26,259 nucleotides of DNA from positions 7,657 to 33,915 of the forward strand of contig VHZZ01003545.1 of NCBI GenBank assembly GCA_009801015.1, in the 5' to 3' direction. Positions 1 through 10,885 of the stretch are shown piece after piece. This DNA is from Silene noctiflora (Eukaryota > Streptophyta > Magnoliopsida > Caryophyllales > Caryophyllaceae). Position 1 is the first letter of the stretch; every line of letters starts with the position of its first letter. Made by a program: the position numbers and the translations under genes. The notes under the pieces were generated by a model. The model was not told the DNA's origin, searched no databases, and was given only the letters and a program-made list of their open reading frames with translations.

Positions 1-133
1 GCTAGATCGAGTCTCCTAACTCAACGGGTATTAAAACGAAGGACTAAACCTCTGGGACTTAACAGTGGCCTACAACATGCATCTATGGTCAGTCAGAGAC
101 GGTCAAAGGGTCCCTAACAAGGCGGGTATTACA
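1..133 (-). mobile_element. LTR fragment of a Ty3/gypsy chromovirus (5' part of a 3' LTR)
   Basis: Read on the minus strand, the segment begins TGTAATACCCGCC at position 133. This is the usual TG start and TGTAAYACCC signature of plant Tekay/Del-type chromovirus LTRs. It directly follows a purine-rich tract (AAGAGGGGAAGA on the minus strand), as a 3' LTR follows its polypurine tract. The LTR runs off the left edge, so its length and its partner LTR cannot be seen. The assignment rests on the terminal signature and the adjacent tract. Confidence 0.6.
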
Positions 134-175
134 GTCTTCCCCTCTTAAAAAGAACTTCGTCCCCGAAGTTCAACT
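134..175 (-). mobile_element. Chromovirus polyprotein C-terminus plus polypurine tract (copy 1)
   Basis: The minus strand reads GAACTTCGGGGACGAAGTTC followed by a purine-rich AAGAGGGGAAGA. It encodes L-N-F-G-D-E-V-L-F-K-R-G-R-L and a stop. This resembles the short NFGDEV-type tail that ends the pol polyprotein of many plant chromoviruses, just before the polypurine tract and 3' LTR. Upstream of the motif (higher coordinates) I found no intact chromodomain or integrase frame, so this is a remnant. Confidence 0.55.
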
Positions 176-870
176 CATCCCTTCCCATGCCTCACGGTGT
201 AACAAGACCTAAGCCTCCAAAGACAACTCTTCCCGACACGATCCCGACGCCACCATTCCCACACGCATCCATCTGCTTACGCCCACTATTCATCATCATC
301 ACCTACCTCAGCTAAGTACTATCCTAGGTTACTTCTTATCACGTCATCCAACATACATTACTCGCGAGAGTACACTAACAAGAACGTACCAACACAACCG
401 TTAATTCCACTTACTAGCCAAACCCTAGCTATTGCACGATTCCACACATCATGTACATCATTCACCGGACACCACTACTTTATTACCATCTACCAGTAAT
501 TCATACACAACAGTTCATTACGAATCACCAATCATAATGACTTATCAGTCACCTATTGTTAGAAACGAACTAGCATTCACTTAAATCAAATTTTCAAAAC
601 ATTCATCATCTACGCCACTTTCTCTACTCAATAATGTAACAACTCAATTCCGTATCTATATCAATGCAATAAAACTCAACAATTCACCAACTCAACTGCA
701 ACCACAACCACTACACAACCGACTCAAACAACAATTTTTTTTTCCACCCAACACAACAAAACGTTACAAACAAAACAACAATGCGTACGATGGCAATAAA
801 ACGTTCCATTCATAACGTGGTATTAATACACTATTTTGTTATAATTCGATATTTCTTCACGCGACATTAC
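176..870. other. Retrotransposon-derived DNA without recognisable genes
   Basis: About 700 bp of AC-rich sequence between two copies of the chromovirus C-terminus/polypurine motif. There is no long open frame and no recognisable protein domain on either strand. It may be LTR or 3' untranslated sequence of a second, older chromovirus copy. I cannot place its ends. Confidence 0.4.
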
Positions 871-908
871 TCTTCCCCTCTTAAAAGGAACTTCGTCTCC
901 GAAGTTCA
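871..908 (-). mobile_element. Chromovirus polyprotein C-terminus plus polypurine tract (copy 2)
   Basis: A second copy of the motif at 134-175: the minus strand encodes V-N-F-G-D-E-V-P-F-K-R-G-R, followed by the same purine tract. Similarity to copy 1 covers only about 40 bp and stops on both sides. The sequence after the tract (GTAATGTCGCG) is a poorer match to an LTR start than copy 1. It is probably from a second related element, or an internal duplication. Confidence 0.5.
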
Positions 909-1366
909 CCTTCAAGGCGAGCTACCAACATATATGAAAAGATAACTCTATACGATCATGGCATTACGGAACAATTCATAACACGTTGAAGCAAAATGGA
1001 TACACATTCTTATACACACATTAGACATAAATACCAACAGGGAAACAAGTGAAAGATACAATTACCCACATATATATGACAATATAGAAATTCCTTAAGC
1101 GATATAACCCTTCTTTTATGTTCACGACATAACCAGTTGTAAACTGATGACCACAACGATTGATTATAACCACACCTTATTTCAAGCAATTAATTACGTG
1201 TTCATGACGTACAAGAAACAACAATCGTAGCGATATTATGTCATCCGCACTTGCAACATGCTAACGCAATGACTAACCGAGTCAAGCACGCAAAGGTACA
1301 ACAATATATGTAACGATAATGCGAATTAAAACCTCGTAGGATGCAAGATAGCATATAGCAGGTGGC
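909..1366. other. Repeat-derived intergenic DNA
   Basis: AT-rich, with no convincing gene on either strand. The short open frames here have no domain I recognise. It probably belongs to the same retrotransposon remains as 1-908, because the palindrome cluster that follows is of a kind I associate with LTR sequence. That is inference. Confidence 0.35.
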
Positions 1367-1511
1367 ACTCGATCGAGTTGGTGAGGTACTCGATTGAGTT
1401 GAGGCTACTCGATCGAGTACACTAGCTACTCGATCGAGTAACTCGACTCCAAAAGGTATCTCAGAATTACACTTGCAGTTACTCGATCGAGTGAAGGGCA
1501 CTTGATCGAGT
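1367..1511. repeat. Cluster of six 12-bp palindromes (ACTCGATCGAGT type)
   Basis: Perfect ACTCGATCGAGT palindromes lie at 1367-1378, 1407-1418, 1428-1439 and 1481-1492. One-base variants lie at 1388-1399 (ACTCGATTGAGT) and 1500-1511 (ACTTGATCGAGT). A half copy, ACTCGACTC, is at 1441. Start-to-start distances are 21, 19, 21, 53 and 19 bp, so most copies sit about two helical turns apart. The spacers differ, so this is not a simple tandem repeat. It lies in retrotransposon-like DNA and could be a repeated protein-binding site in an LTR; no function is shown. Confidence 0.8.
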
Positions 1512-1681
1512 GACCACAGGTCAGACAACTCCCTTGCTTCACACTTGACATATATATAGAAAACATACGTCGGATTTCATCACCGGCATACCAAGTTCCA
1601 CATTCTAACAAAATAAGGCCTTATAGTCAAATACAAACCGAAATATATTCAACATAAATCCAATAATATAAATATCAACCA

Positions 1682-1910
1682 AATGTTGACGCGGGTTTGC
1701 TGAAGGATGTAGATGTGGGATGGGGGTTGGTGTGCCGTGGTGAGGATGATATGGCGAGATGGGAGTGTGCAATTCAAGTGCATGAGCAATGGGATCCAGA
1801 ATTTGCGGAAGTTATGGCGGTAGTACATGGACTAAAGGAGGCTAAACAAAATTATTATCAAAAGCGACTCTCAAGAGGTTAAAAATGTAGTTAAACTAAA
1901 CACCCCCTTA
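1682..1910 (+). pseudogene. Broken RNase H-like (RVT_3) domain, LINE-type remnant
   Basis: The frame from 1682 begins N-V-D-A-G, the first catalytic-Asp strand of the plant RVT_3/RNase H-like domain. It continues through V-G-W-G-L-V-C-R-G and E-F-A-E-V-M-A-V-V-H-G-L-K-E-A, the second acidic motif and helix. Near 1850 the frame shifts: the next block, I-I-I-K-S-D-S-Q-E-V, reads in another frame and corresponds to the family's I-x-E-S-D-S strand, with K in place of E. Upstream finger and reverse transcriptase parts are missing, and sequence before about 1680 looks like other repeats. It is a dead fragment of a LINE ORF2 or of a domesticated RNase H-like gene. Confidence 0.7.
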
Positions 1911-2396
1911 TTACCGGATCCGATGTGCTACCACCCGTTTTTGAATTTTGTTTTAAAAACTATGAGTTTTACTATAAAGTTTCCGAGTTCATTCAATTAA
2001 ATATTAAACTTCAAAAATTACAATATAACTCAAAACTTTACCTATAAACTCAATTAAATTTGAATTTTGACGGAAAAAAATAAAAATCTAACTTATAAAC
2101 TTTAATAAGCACAGAAAAAATACAAATATACTCAAAAACAAATAAGGACCAAAGTAGTACATCCGATCTGATGTATGTTCCTTTTTTTTTTTTCCGGCTG
2201 AGAGACTATCCATCAGTTGCTGTTTATTAAACTCTAAATGATTCTAATGACATTGAACCTATCTAGTACGAAGTAGTTGTATAATTAGTTGGTCACACAC
2301 AATTACATTACTTACTTACTTCCCTAATCTCAGTACTACACATAGTAAAATTGGGTTCTAAATATAGAGAAAGTGATTGAGTTGTGTGACAGAAAA
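1911..2396. other. AT-rich intergenic DNA, partly duplicated promoter
   Basis: No gene found. The last 60 bp or so (ATAGAGAAAGTG...GACAGAAAA before 2397) resemble the 5' leader of the methyltransferase gene just before 3649. The duplication therefore includes part of the 5' untranslated region or promoter. A T run at about 2181-2193 is the only simple repeat of note. Confidence 0.5.
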
Positions 2397-2600
2397 ATGG
2401 CAGGAAAAGGGGAACTGCCAAAACCAGGAGACCATCATAATTACAAGTATTTATGTTTGTACACCTAATTTATAGTATGAACATGGAGGGGATGTGACCC
2501 GGCCCCTACTGAATTTTTAGGTTCATTACATTTGATGATTTATAAGCTAGCTATACCACCAGCTGCTTAATCCCCTTGAATATTTATAAGTTATACATAC
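2397..2600 (+). pseudogene. Truncated duplicate of the methyltransferase 5' end
   Basis: From the ATG at 2397 the sequence repeats the first ten codons of the gene at 3649 (M-A-G-K-G-E-L-P-K-P) with two silent changes. It then lacks 28 nt and rejoins at GGAGACCATCATA. After that the similarity jumps into the late intron: a TATTTAT...TGTACAC block near 2450 matches about 4163-4190, and CTTAATCCCCTTGAATATTT near 2570 matches about 4246-4264. The open frame left is only 23 codons (2397-2468). This is a partial tandem duplication with internal deletions. It cannot encode the enzyme, though it could still carry a promoter. Confidence 0.8.
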
Positions 2601-2972
2601 CACCAGTTGCTTCCGTATGCTGATAAGTGATAGCTGAGAGGCTTGAGACCGTTTCCCTTTGCTGTGACCCCGCCAATCATTGTTGACTATAGAATACTCA
2701 GCAGTAGACCTGACAAACGGGGGGGGTATGATACATGTCATTTTGGCTATCTTTGCCTTCTGATTCAGATGGGTCATCAGTTATAGACCACCGAAATTCG
2801 AATCAGATTGGGTCAATTGGGATTTCAGATTATTTATTTGGGATATTCGGGTCAGTTTTGTGTGATGTCATCAAATTTAAGATGAAAGTAAATAAAATAG
2901 AAGAGAAACAATCCTGAATTCAACAATAAAGAGAGTCAGAGAGATAGAGACTAACGAAGAAGGAAGTCGGAG

Positions 2973-3071
2973 ATGGAGAAAAGGAAGGTTGAATCAACCA
3001 ATGTGAAAAGCGCCGATATCGCCGGAGCGAATAGAGCGAGCGATGTCATCAGCTACGATCAAGCAAGATGA
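2973..3071 (+). other. Possible orphan exon or short coding fragment (32 codons)
   Basis: An ATG at 2973, preceded by a purine-rich leader like a plant 5' UTR, opens a 32-codon frame beginning M-E-K-R-K-V-E-S-T-N-V and ending Y-D-Q-A-R before TGA. The stretch is more GC-rich than its surroundings and has normal-looking codons, so it may be a captured or abandoned first exon. I do not recognise the peptide and found no continuation. It could also be chance. Confidence 0.25.
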
Positions 3072-3358
3072 AACCCAACCCACTAACGCCATCCATACCA
3101 TCTTTGATATCCACATGTTAATGCCCCACACCATCGCCATTCACAGATTTAACTAACAATAATAACATCAGATTTTATTGAATGAATTTGGGTGTATAAT
3201 ATCTTCTTCAATTTGTTATGTATTTTATTGGATTCGAATAGTTGTTGACTTGATGTTAGCTTTGCTGGTGACAAATAAGAATTTGTGATTCTGGTGAATG
3301 TATTTTGTCACTGCTTGTTATGTTGATACTGACTGACATACCACCGGTAATGTAATGT

Positions 3359-3379
3359 ACTCACTCACTCACTCACTCG
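3359..3379. repeat. (ACTC)n microsatellite
   Basis: Five ACTC units in a row, upstream of the methyltransferase gene. A likely length-variable marker with no evident function. Confidence 0.85.
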
Positions 3380-3648
3380 AATAATTAATTTCCCTTGGGT
3401 TTTAAATATTTCTTAATTAATTAATATGGGTCGGGCTGGACTGGGTCGAGTCGATAGGATTTAGCCATTTGATGAGCTCTAGTCAGATATTAACAAGTCT
3501 ACCCTTGGTTTATCATTCTTGTAAGGCTGCTGTGGATTCATTGGCTAGTTGACTGAGTGACTATCTAATCACTTGTTTATAATGCAACCCAACTAATTAA
3601 TACTCTTTCTAATTTGAGTTGTAAACATAGAGAGAAAGTGACAGAAAA

Positions 3649-5059
3649 ATGGCAGGAAAAGGGGAACTGCCGAAGCCAAGTTACGATGCAAAGAAATACT
3701 CGAGTGGGAGACCATCATACCCAATTCAACTCTTCAACTTGATCGCATCCAAAACACCACAACATCATTTTGCTTGGGATGTTGGCACTGGCACTGGTCA
3801 AGCTATTCCTCATGTATGTAACACAGTAACACTTAAATTCTAATCATCTATTTCTTATTTTCATTTATATCTATGTTTTGTTTGTTAAATGAATAGGAAT
3901 TTCAGATCCCACCATATCGGTTTCACATAATTAATTATTTAAGGGATCATGTATTACAAAATAAAGATGGGACACAAAAAGTAGGATGGATATCTCAACT
4001 CATATGATATTTGAAAATATCAATTGATTTTTTCCTGCTCAAATACATTATATGATCAAGATTCTGAATGAGTCTTGTAAGATTAATATTTTTGACTGTC
4101 AGATATCTATGGATAGTCCCAAGAGAGTAGCTTAAAGCCTTGCCCAAGTTTTCAAGTTCTGGTATTTATAAGTGCTTGTGCCTGTACACTTGATTTATAG
4201 ACTGTTGGGGATTACATTAGATGATCTGCGTACATAAACTGTCCCTTAATCCCCTTGAATATTTCAACCTACAAGTAGATTTTCGAATCATGGCATCCTT
4301 ATTTTGATTTCAAATTTATAATTTTAGATGATGAGCTAAAATGACAAATGCCTGATAGTTTGACATGTACATAAACTCTGCCTTGTTCTTATAAACCCCT
4401 TCATTATGTTTCAGCTAGCAGACTTATACGAGAATGTGGTAGGTACAGATATCAGCCAAACACAACTAGATTCCGCACCCAAACTCCCCAATGTCAAGTA
4501 TCATGCCACTCCTCCTGTCATTTCAGTCTCCGATCTGGAGCAAATGGTGGGGCCGCAATCAACTATCGATCTAATAACCGTAGCCCAAGCAATGCACTGG
4601 TTTGATCTCTCCAAGTTCTATGAACTAGTGAGGTGCGCGCTTAAGAAGCCTAATGGAGTGATTGCTGCATGGTGCTATACCACTCCTCAAGTGGACAATC
4701 AAGTGGACACGGTGTTCTGGCCGTTTTACAAGGGATTTTTTGGGCCGGGATGGGCGGAGGCAACAGGAGCAGTGGACGATCATTACAGGAGTATTCACTT
4801 TCCGTTTGAACCTGTTGATGGACTGGATAATACTGGACCGTTTGAGTTCGTGTCTGAGAAGGTGATGACCTTGGATGATTACTTGACATATATTAGGTCG
4901 TGGTCGGCATACAATGATGCTAAACAGAAAGGAGTGGAGATGTTGCTGGATGAGCAAGTCGAGAAATTCAAGCGTGCTTGGAGTAGTGATGGAAAGAATG
5001 AAAAGGTAGTGAGGTTCCCTATTTACTTGAGGATGGGGAAAGTTGGGGATAGTAGTTGA
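3649..5059 (+). CDS. SAM-dependent methyltransferase (Methyltransf_11 type), two exons
   Basis: Exon 1 is 3649-3813 and exon 2 is 4415-5059. The 601-bp intron has a GTATGT donor and a TTTCAG acceptor and splits the frame between codons. The product is 269 aa, close to the usual length of plant proteins named 'putative methyltransferase DDB_G0268948'. Residues 44-52 (DVGTGTGQA) are the glycine-rich SAM-binding motif I. V-V-G-T-D-I-S at 63-69 is the strand ending in the acidic ribose-binding residue. I-D-L-I-T-V-A-Q-A-M-H-W-F-D at 106-119 is the motif typical of this family. There is no signal peptide or membrane segment, so it is probably cytosolic; the substrate is unknown. The start is the first ATG and matches the R-P-x-Y-P beginning of relatives. 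It converges on the kinesin gene, and a truncated copy of its 5' end lies upstream. No damage is visible. Confidence 0.88.
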
Positions 5060-5526
5060 ATTTAAGGTTATGAGTCGATGATTAGTTCATCAAGTTCTAA
5101 TGCTTGTAAAATAAACAAATTTCTACATTATATAATTTGTAAAATCCTGACTTTGCCACTAATTCTGAGTGTCGTATTATTCCAGCATATTGTTTAAAAT
5201 CGATCAATTATGACTCCTTATCCTTAAACTTGTCGTAAGAGTTGGCAACAAAGATTTTCTCCAATTCAACATGAGACCAAGACATGCAAGGACGAGCCGA
5301 GCAAGGTAAAACTCTACTGAATCTAAATTAAAAGTGAAATGTTTGCAAGGTTGAATGAGTATGAATCAGAGCACCATAGAATATGTCAAGTATTCAACAT
5401 CAATGTTACAAGGGAGTAACATACAATGGGGATCATCTACATTTTGTTGACAACCTCCTAACTTCTACCATTCATAACATAGTCACATTAAATAAATATA
5501 CAAAACATATCTAGGCAGAACTCAAC
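5060..5526. other. Convergent intergenic region between the methyltransferase and kinesin 3' ends
   Basis: 467 bp that must contain the 3' untranslated regions of both genes. Apart from the AATAAA at 5110 I see no gene, repeat or clear signal. No strong AATAAA on the minus strand was found for the kinesin. Confidence 0.6.
5110..5115 (+). terminator. Candidate polyadenylation signal (AATAAA)
   Basis: An AATAAA hexamer 50 bp after the methyltransferase stop codon, in a T/A-rich stretch. Position and context suit a plant near-upstream element. Plant signals are loose, so other sites could also be used. Confidence 0.45.
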
Positions 5527-8500
5527 TTAACTAGCCTTGGAAGCGGCTAACTGCTTCTTCAAGTTGAGGATTTCAAGACCATACGAAGCCAACCGATCTT
5601 TAAGCATGCTCGAAGCTTCGTCAAATTTCTTGTGCATGAACTCCTGCTCTTCTATCGCGTCTTTGTATCTCTCACGCAAGGCATCCAATTTTGCCTGCGT
5701 TGATCCAAGTCTCATCTTCAGCTTTGTCCGTTCCTTGCCATTCTTCACTCCGTCCTGATCAATGTGTAAAATCCAATGGATTAGTACATTACACAAAAGG
5801 AAGTTCATTCACCAACTAGTGATGCAATCCCATATCAAAATACACATATTCTCACTAATGAGGCTTTATTGCTTCAAGTCATCCCGATCGTTCTGGTCAC
5901 GTTATTAAGATCGGGTCATTTGGGTCGGACAGATTGTGTCTGGCCTGCTTGCATAGAGGCTCTCATTTCGCTCAGAAAGCAATTACCAATACACTTAAAC
6001 TTGCTCTTCCATATATCTCATAAACCAGAGGTAAACTGCTCTTCCAGGGTGACGAAGTAAGAAAGAACACGTAACTTAACATAGTTCTAAGTCTCTATCT
6101 TAATGTATCTAACACAGAAGAACTGTATAGACTGTTCACCTCCATCACGATTATTAGTTCAATGCTTACGAAGGGGTGATGTAGAAAAGAGATTCACAGA
6201 TCTTGGTAGAAAGAGAGTAGGGCATTTGCTAAGGAAAGTAGTTCAAGTTAGCTGAAAGAATGGGAAATTACGTGGTACCCTCTCATTTTTTCAATTTCTA
6301 CGTGGCACCTCTCATTTTTAAGAAATATCATTAGTACCCTCCCCTCCAAACTTTATTATGAATGCTAAACCGTTTACCTTCTGTCACTATACTCCGTTAC
6401 GTTGTCTCAAATGTGTGGAATGACTTTTCACCCCTGCTTAATTCTTAATCGCATGCTTAGTGGTAGGATTTATCAGAGGGGATGGTGGGTTAGAATTAGC
6501 GATGGGTGAGAGAGATATAAAAGAAGGTTGGGACTTGGTGATGATGGATGTGGTGGTGGAGAGCGTATCCAGGGTCTACTGAGGAGATGATTGGTGGTGG
6601 TCAGTGGGCTGAAGGAGGTCACTGGTGGTGGTTATGGTGGGTTGAAGGTAAAGGAGGGGTGAGAGAAGATGCAAGAGGGAATAAGTCTTAATTAAGGGTT
6701 AATAGACGGAAATTAGGAGTGACGGAAATTAGAGCACCACTTGGAAGAAGAACTAGACTTTAGGGGTACCACTGCACCAGTGATGTTTCTTGAAAACAAA
6801 GGGTACCACGTAAAATTTGAAAAAATATAGGGTACAACGTAGAATTCCCCAAGTATTTAGCAGCTAAAAGTCTAGAGCACACAATTTACAAATTATAGCA
6901 CCTACGCAATTTCATAGCATCAGACTCCTCTACTGAGTCTGCTCAAATAAAAGCAGACCCTACAAGCAAATGCCGAGGAAAATATAGGCTCAAAGGTTTT
7001 GGAAGATTGGAATAATAGAGAAATGATTTTTATAAGCATGTAAATCTGCGTTCTTGGAGTTTTCCAATCCTTATTTTTTCTATGCAAGAGTCAAAATGCT
7101 GCTCTTACACGCTACACGAATTTTGTATGCTAATGAAAATTAGGTTTCTTTTATCTTAAGCAGTTTCTATTATCTTAAGCTTCTTACTTTGGGTGGCAAC
7201 GATAAACTGCCTTGATAGAAATGCACAGGCAGCATAAGCATAACCACAGAAAATATAAAATAATAAAGCAAAAATTGGTAACTGACACTTACATCACGCA
7301 TCTTATGCTCTAGATCAGCCAATTTCCCAGACAGCTGCTCTGCTTCAAGCTGTGCCCTTGATATCTGCATTAACAAATACATGTTAAGTATCTGGCACGA
7401 ATTTTAGTTACATAATCACCAAGAAAGTTGTGTTACTCTGACACTTTGGCGATATCTTGTGTGCAATTTCCAAGATAGTTTGGTTGTGTCATTCAACAAC
7501 CCGACACGACTCCTCATTTTAGGCAAAAACACATGAAACATTTTCAAAACAATAGTTATGTAGCTGATAGTGTTTCTAATGAGATGCTTTGCAGCTGAGT
7601 CAGAGTAACATAGCAAAAAAATTTCCCTCCTAACTTCACCTTTTCATCACAAGCCTTTCCAAGAAGTGCAACTTCAGCCTCCTTACCCCGCAGCTTTTCA
7701 ATTTCTGCCATCATTATATTTCTCTCTTCTTCCATATGCAGGAGTTGGCTTTTACTTATCTATAGGAACACAGAGTTGGGACGTCAGCCAGACCATGACT
7801 TTAACATCTTCATGATCAAACAAAATGCATTTCTGATTCAATAAAGTACTCGGATTATAGACATCTAACAAAACCTGCAAGTCACTGGAAAATTTGGCTG
7901 CCAGCTCTTGATCTTTGACTTTAGCTGATAAATCTTCTCGCTCCTTCCTAAGAGTAGCCAAACCCTGCTGAAGCTTTTGTACTTCTTCAGAGGCAAGACT
8001 ATGATCCAACGATAGCGCGTCAAGTTTTGCTCTTGCTAACTGAGGACAGAGCAAAATATTACATATACGGCCATTTTTACAAAGTTAAAGTGTATAGTAA
8101 ATTGGTTTAGACTGTAATCAGAAAACAAACTTTTTCAGCATCCGTCTTCTCAGATTTTGCCACTTCAAGAGCATGTCTCAGTTGATCAATCTCTAATGAC
8201 TTCTCCGTGCTGCAGGAATGAAAAAATAAGGATATGTGACTTTCCTCACTTAAAAAGCAAGTCTTGCATATTATCCATAAGCCTGAGATGAATTCCAGAA
8301 TCAACACGAAAAAATTGGTTGTGTTCCTTTGCCAACCCCGCCCCAAAAAACAAGCACAGAGCACGCACCTCTGTAATTTAGATACTAGGATACTTCACTT
8401 TTGCAACAAAACATACAAAATTCACAAGAAGTTGAGAGCCAAGCACATAGATAAACAATTTAACATAATATTTAGAATATTTTTTTTACAAATTTTACCT

Positions 8501-10854
8501 ATTTTAATACAATTCATGCACGTGTTCTATACAACAACATCAGAGCCTTAATCCCGAAATGATTTGGGGTCGGCTGACATAAACCATCCTTTAGAACCGT
8601 CCATGTGTGATCGCAGACCTCAAAATGCGAAAATATAGAAAAAGAAAAGGGAAAACCAAATGGGGAGTGAAACATACTACAAAAGTCAAGTTAAACTCAT
8701 TGTCTCATAGGTTTGAAAATCAAAGCTCAGATTTCTTTTATAAAAATTTAGAATTTAAATCTAAAATACAAATTAAAACGATGTTTTGAAAATCAAATTC
8801 TATACATTATTAAAAAAAAAAAATCAAATTCTATGTACTTCATGCAAAGAAATTTATTTCTAAAATATACGACGATAAAATAATTTTTGTTGGCAATAAT
8901 TTGTATAAACAGATATAAAATGATATTTTTTGATGACATTTTGGTTAAAAATAAAAATTGGGTTGAATTTTACTTTTGGACAAATTTATGGTGCTTAATT
9001 GCTACAATCAAAACTTAAGAGGCTTAATCTCACAATTCACTAAAGTTAAGGGGGTCAATTAGAACTTTCGCGTATTTCTTTCTAAGAAACACTAATTGGC
9101 CAAACCCTATTTGGAAAAAATGAGGAGATAAGAAAAAAAGTTCAACTTTAGGGTGAAAAAAACAAAAAATTTCTATATAGAGAGATGGTCTATGTTGGAT
9201 TCAACAACAATATCATTACCCTAGTGTTCCAAGGGCTCCCACAAATGGGAGGGTACAAGGGGTGCTTCAAATGTACGCAGCCTCTCACCCTTACCCATGA
9301 GTTACCTAGAGAGATTGTTCCATTTTCATCATAATCACGATGAGGATCTTACGATCGTATAGGTTGTGATCGAGCCCGATCCGAGGTAGAATCTTAACCT
9401 TGTGAAATCTTGTGATGCAATTTTCTTGAAACCGATCCTAATCCAACAAATTGATTCTATATTCATAAGAAAGTGAGCAATTATTTTTATTTACGCCCCT
9501 TAAAGTAAGGTCTTAGACATATAATTGGCTCATTAGTAAAATATTTCAAAAAAGGAATAATATATTAGTAATACTCCCTCCTTCACACTCAATTCTATAC
9601 GTCTAAGTTAGGCACAAAATTTAAGGAAAACCAATATTTTACTTCTTCCAATTCCACCCTGTCCCTCAAACTCAGTCCCCACCCTCAACCCTCCCCATTA
9701 GCCATCCTTAACGTCTATCGCCACAACTTCCGTCACCGGCAACGAAATTTCCAGCGGACGAAATCAATTTCAAATTCATATTTTTTCGACATGGTCGGTT
9801 ATTTTTTCCGAAATTATTTTTACTTTATGATACTTCTACTCAAATGAATGTTGTTTTGGAAGGAGAAGGCGAGGGCAGTCAAACTGGGGTAGGGATGGGA
9901 GAACTGACAAGTTGCTGGAATATTCTTTTCTTTTTTCCCGAATTCCCTTTAGAAAGCATTTATTTGCCTGACTGTGTTTAAGCAGCAATCTTTTGTCCAA
10001 AAAGGTTAAAGGCAGTCAGCTCATTGCTTTTAAGAAAAGGTAGCAAGCTACGAGAAAGTGATATAAATACAAGGTATCGAGTCAGAATATACAAGTTTTC
10101 CTACATGAAATATTCGATTGTATATGCAAGTCCTAAGTTGAAATTGCTCAAAGAAAAAAGTTCACATGCAAATGCTTCACTACTATTATAATATCAACTG
10201 GAGGGCTGGCCCTCTTTCGCCTAAGGGTAGGATCAGGGGATATTACATAGAGATTTACCTGCATGACAACAGAAATAAGGTTTCAGCAGTAGCTTGATCA
10301 AAAGTTGCGTACCTGCATAAACTCTTTAATTGTGTATGCTCTTCTGTATCTTTAAGTGTCTCTTGAAGAACCTCATATTCCTTGCTCAAGGAAATCATTT
10401 CATTTCTCACCTTTCACATGCAAAGCACACAACTAAATTCAGTACATATTTTCGTCATACATTCAGTTTTTTTAAACAGAAAATTACTCATGGTCGAAAT
10501 AAGAAAGAGACAGAGAGCACCGTCATTCAGCAGGTATATCAACATGAGGAAAATTCTATGTTTACAAAAATCAGTCACTGGCTAGATAAGTGTATCCTAG
10601 AGTTTGCCTGCTTACTTTATCCTTGGATTGAAAAATTGCTGGAGATGAATGAATGAATTTCAAACCACTCCCTTGAACTACTTATTGTTGCTTTATTCCA
10701 ACACTTCTCATCTGCCCTCTTCCTACCCACCCAGGACCCAATAGAAGTTGAAAACTAAATTCCTGAGCTGTTGCAAGACTTGCATCTAAGACTGGACTAA
10801 ATAATCAACAGTTTACAAATGTTTGATAGAAAACTATGGCTGATAACACACACA

Positions 10855-10885
<31 letters not shown>

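Larger units (their letters stand above)
2601..3648. other. Intergenic DNA upstream of the methyltransferase gene
   Basis: No complete gene. It holds a possible orphan exon (2973-3071), an ACTC microsatellite (3359-3379) and AT-rich stretches. The last 60-70 bp (AATTTGAGTTGTAAACATAGAGAGAAAGTGACAG...) should hold the 5' untranslated region, because the corresponding stretch is duplicated before 2397. No clear TATA box was assigned. Confidence 0.5.
8210..10312. other. Kinesin intron 28 (2.1 kb), repeat-rich
   Basis: This is the longest kinesin intron after intron 2. It holds two SINE-like tails in the same orientation (8531-8650 and 9201-9322). A TACTCCCTCC motif near 9572 looks like one end of a Stowaway-type MITE, but I found no matching far end. 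The remainder is AT-rich with no gene. The short plus-strand open frames here have no domain support. Confidence 0.6.

Noticed and set aside
1367-1511. Possible CRISPR-like array
   Set aside because: The units are 12-bp palindromes with 7-9 bp gaps in a plant repeat region. Unit length, spacer length and the lack of cas genes rule this out.
4625-4957. 110-codon minus-strand open frame
   Set aside because: It is the complement of methyltransferase exon 2, whose plus-strand frame has clear family motifs.
9572-9900. Full Stowaway MITE starting at TACTCCCTCC
   Set aside because: No inverted partner end with a TA flank was found within the expected 150-350 bp, so only a one-ended resemblance is noted.
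10330-10656. 108-codon plus-strand open frame
   Set aside because: It is antisense to kinesin exon 28 and intron 27, with low-complexity content and no domain.
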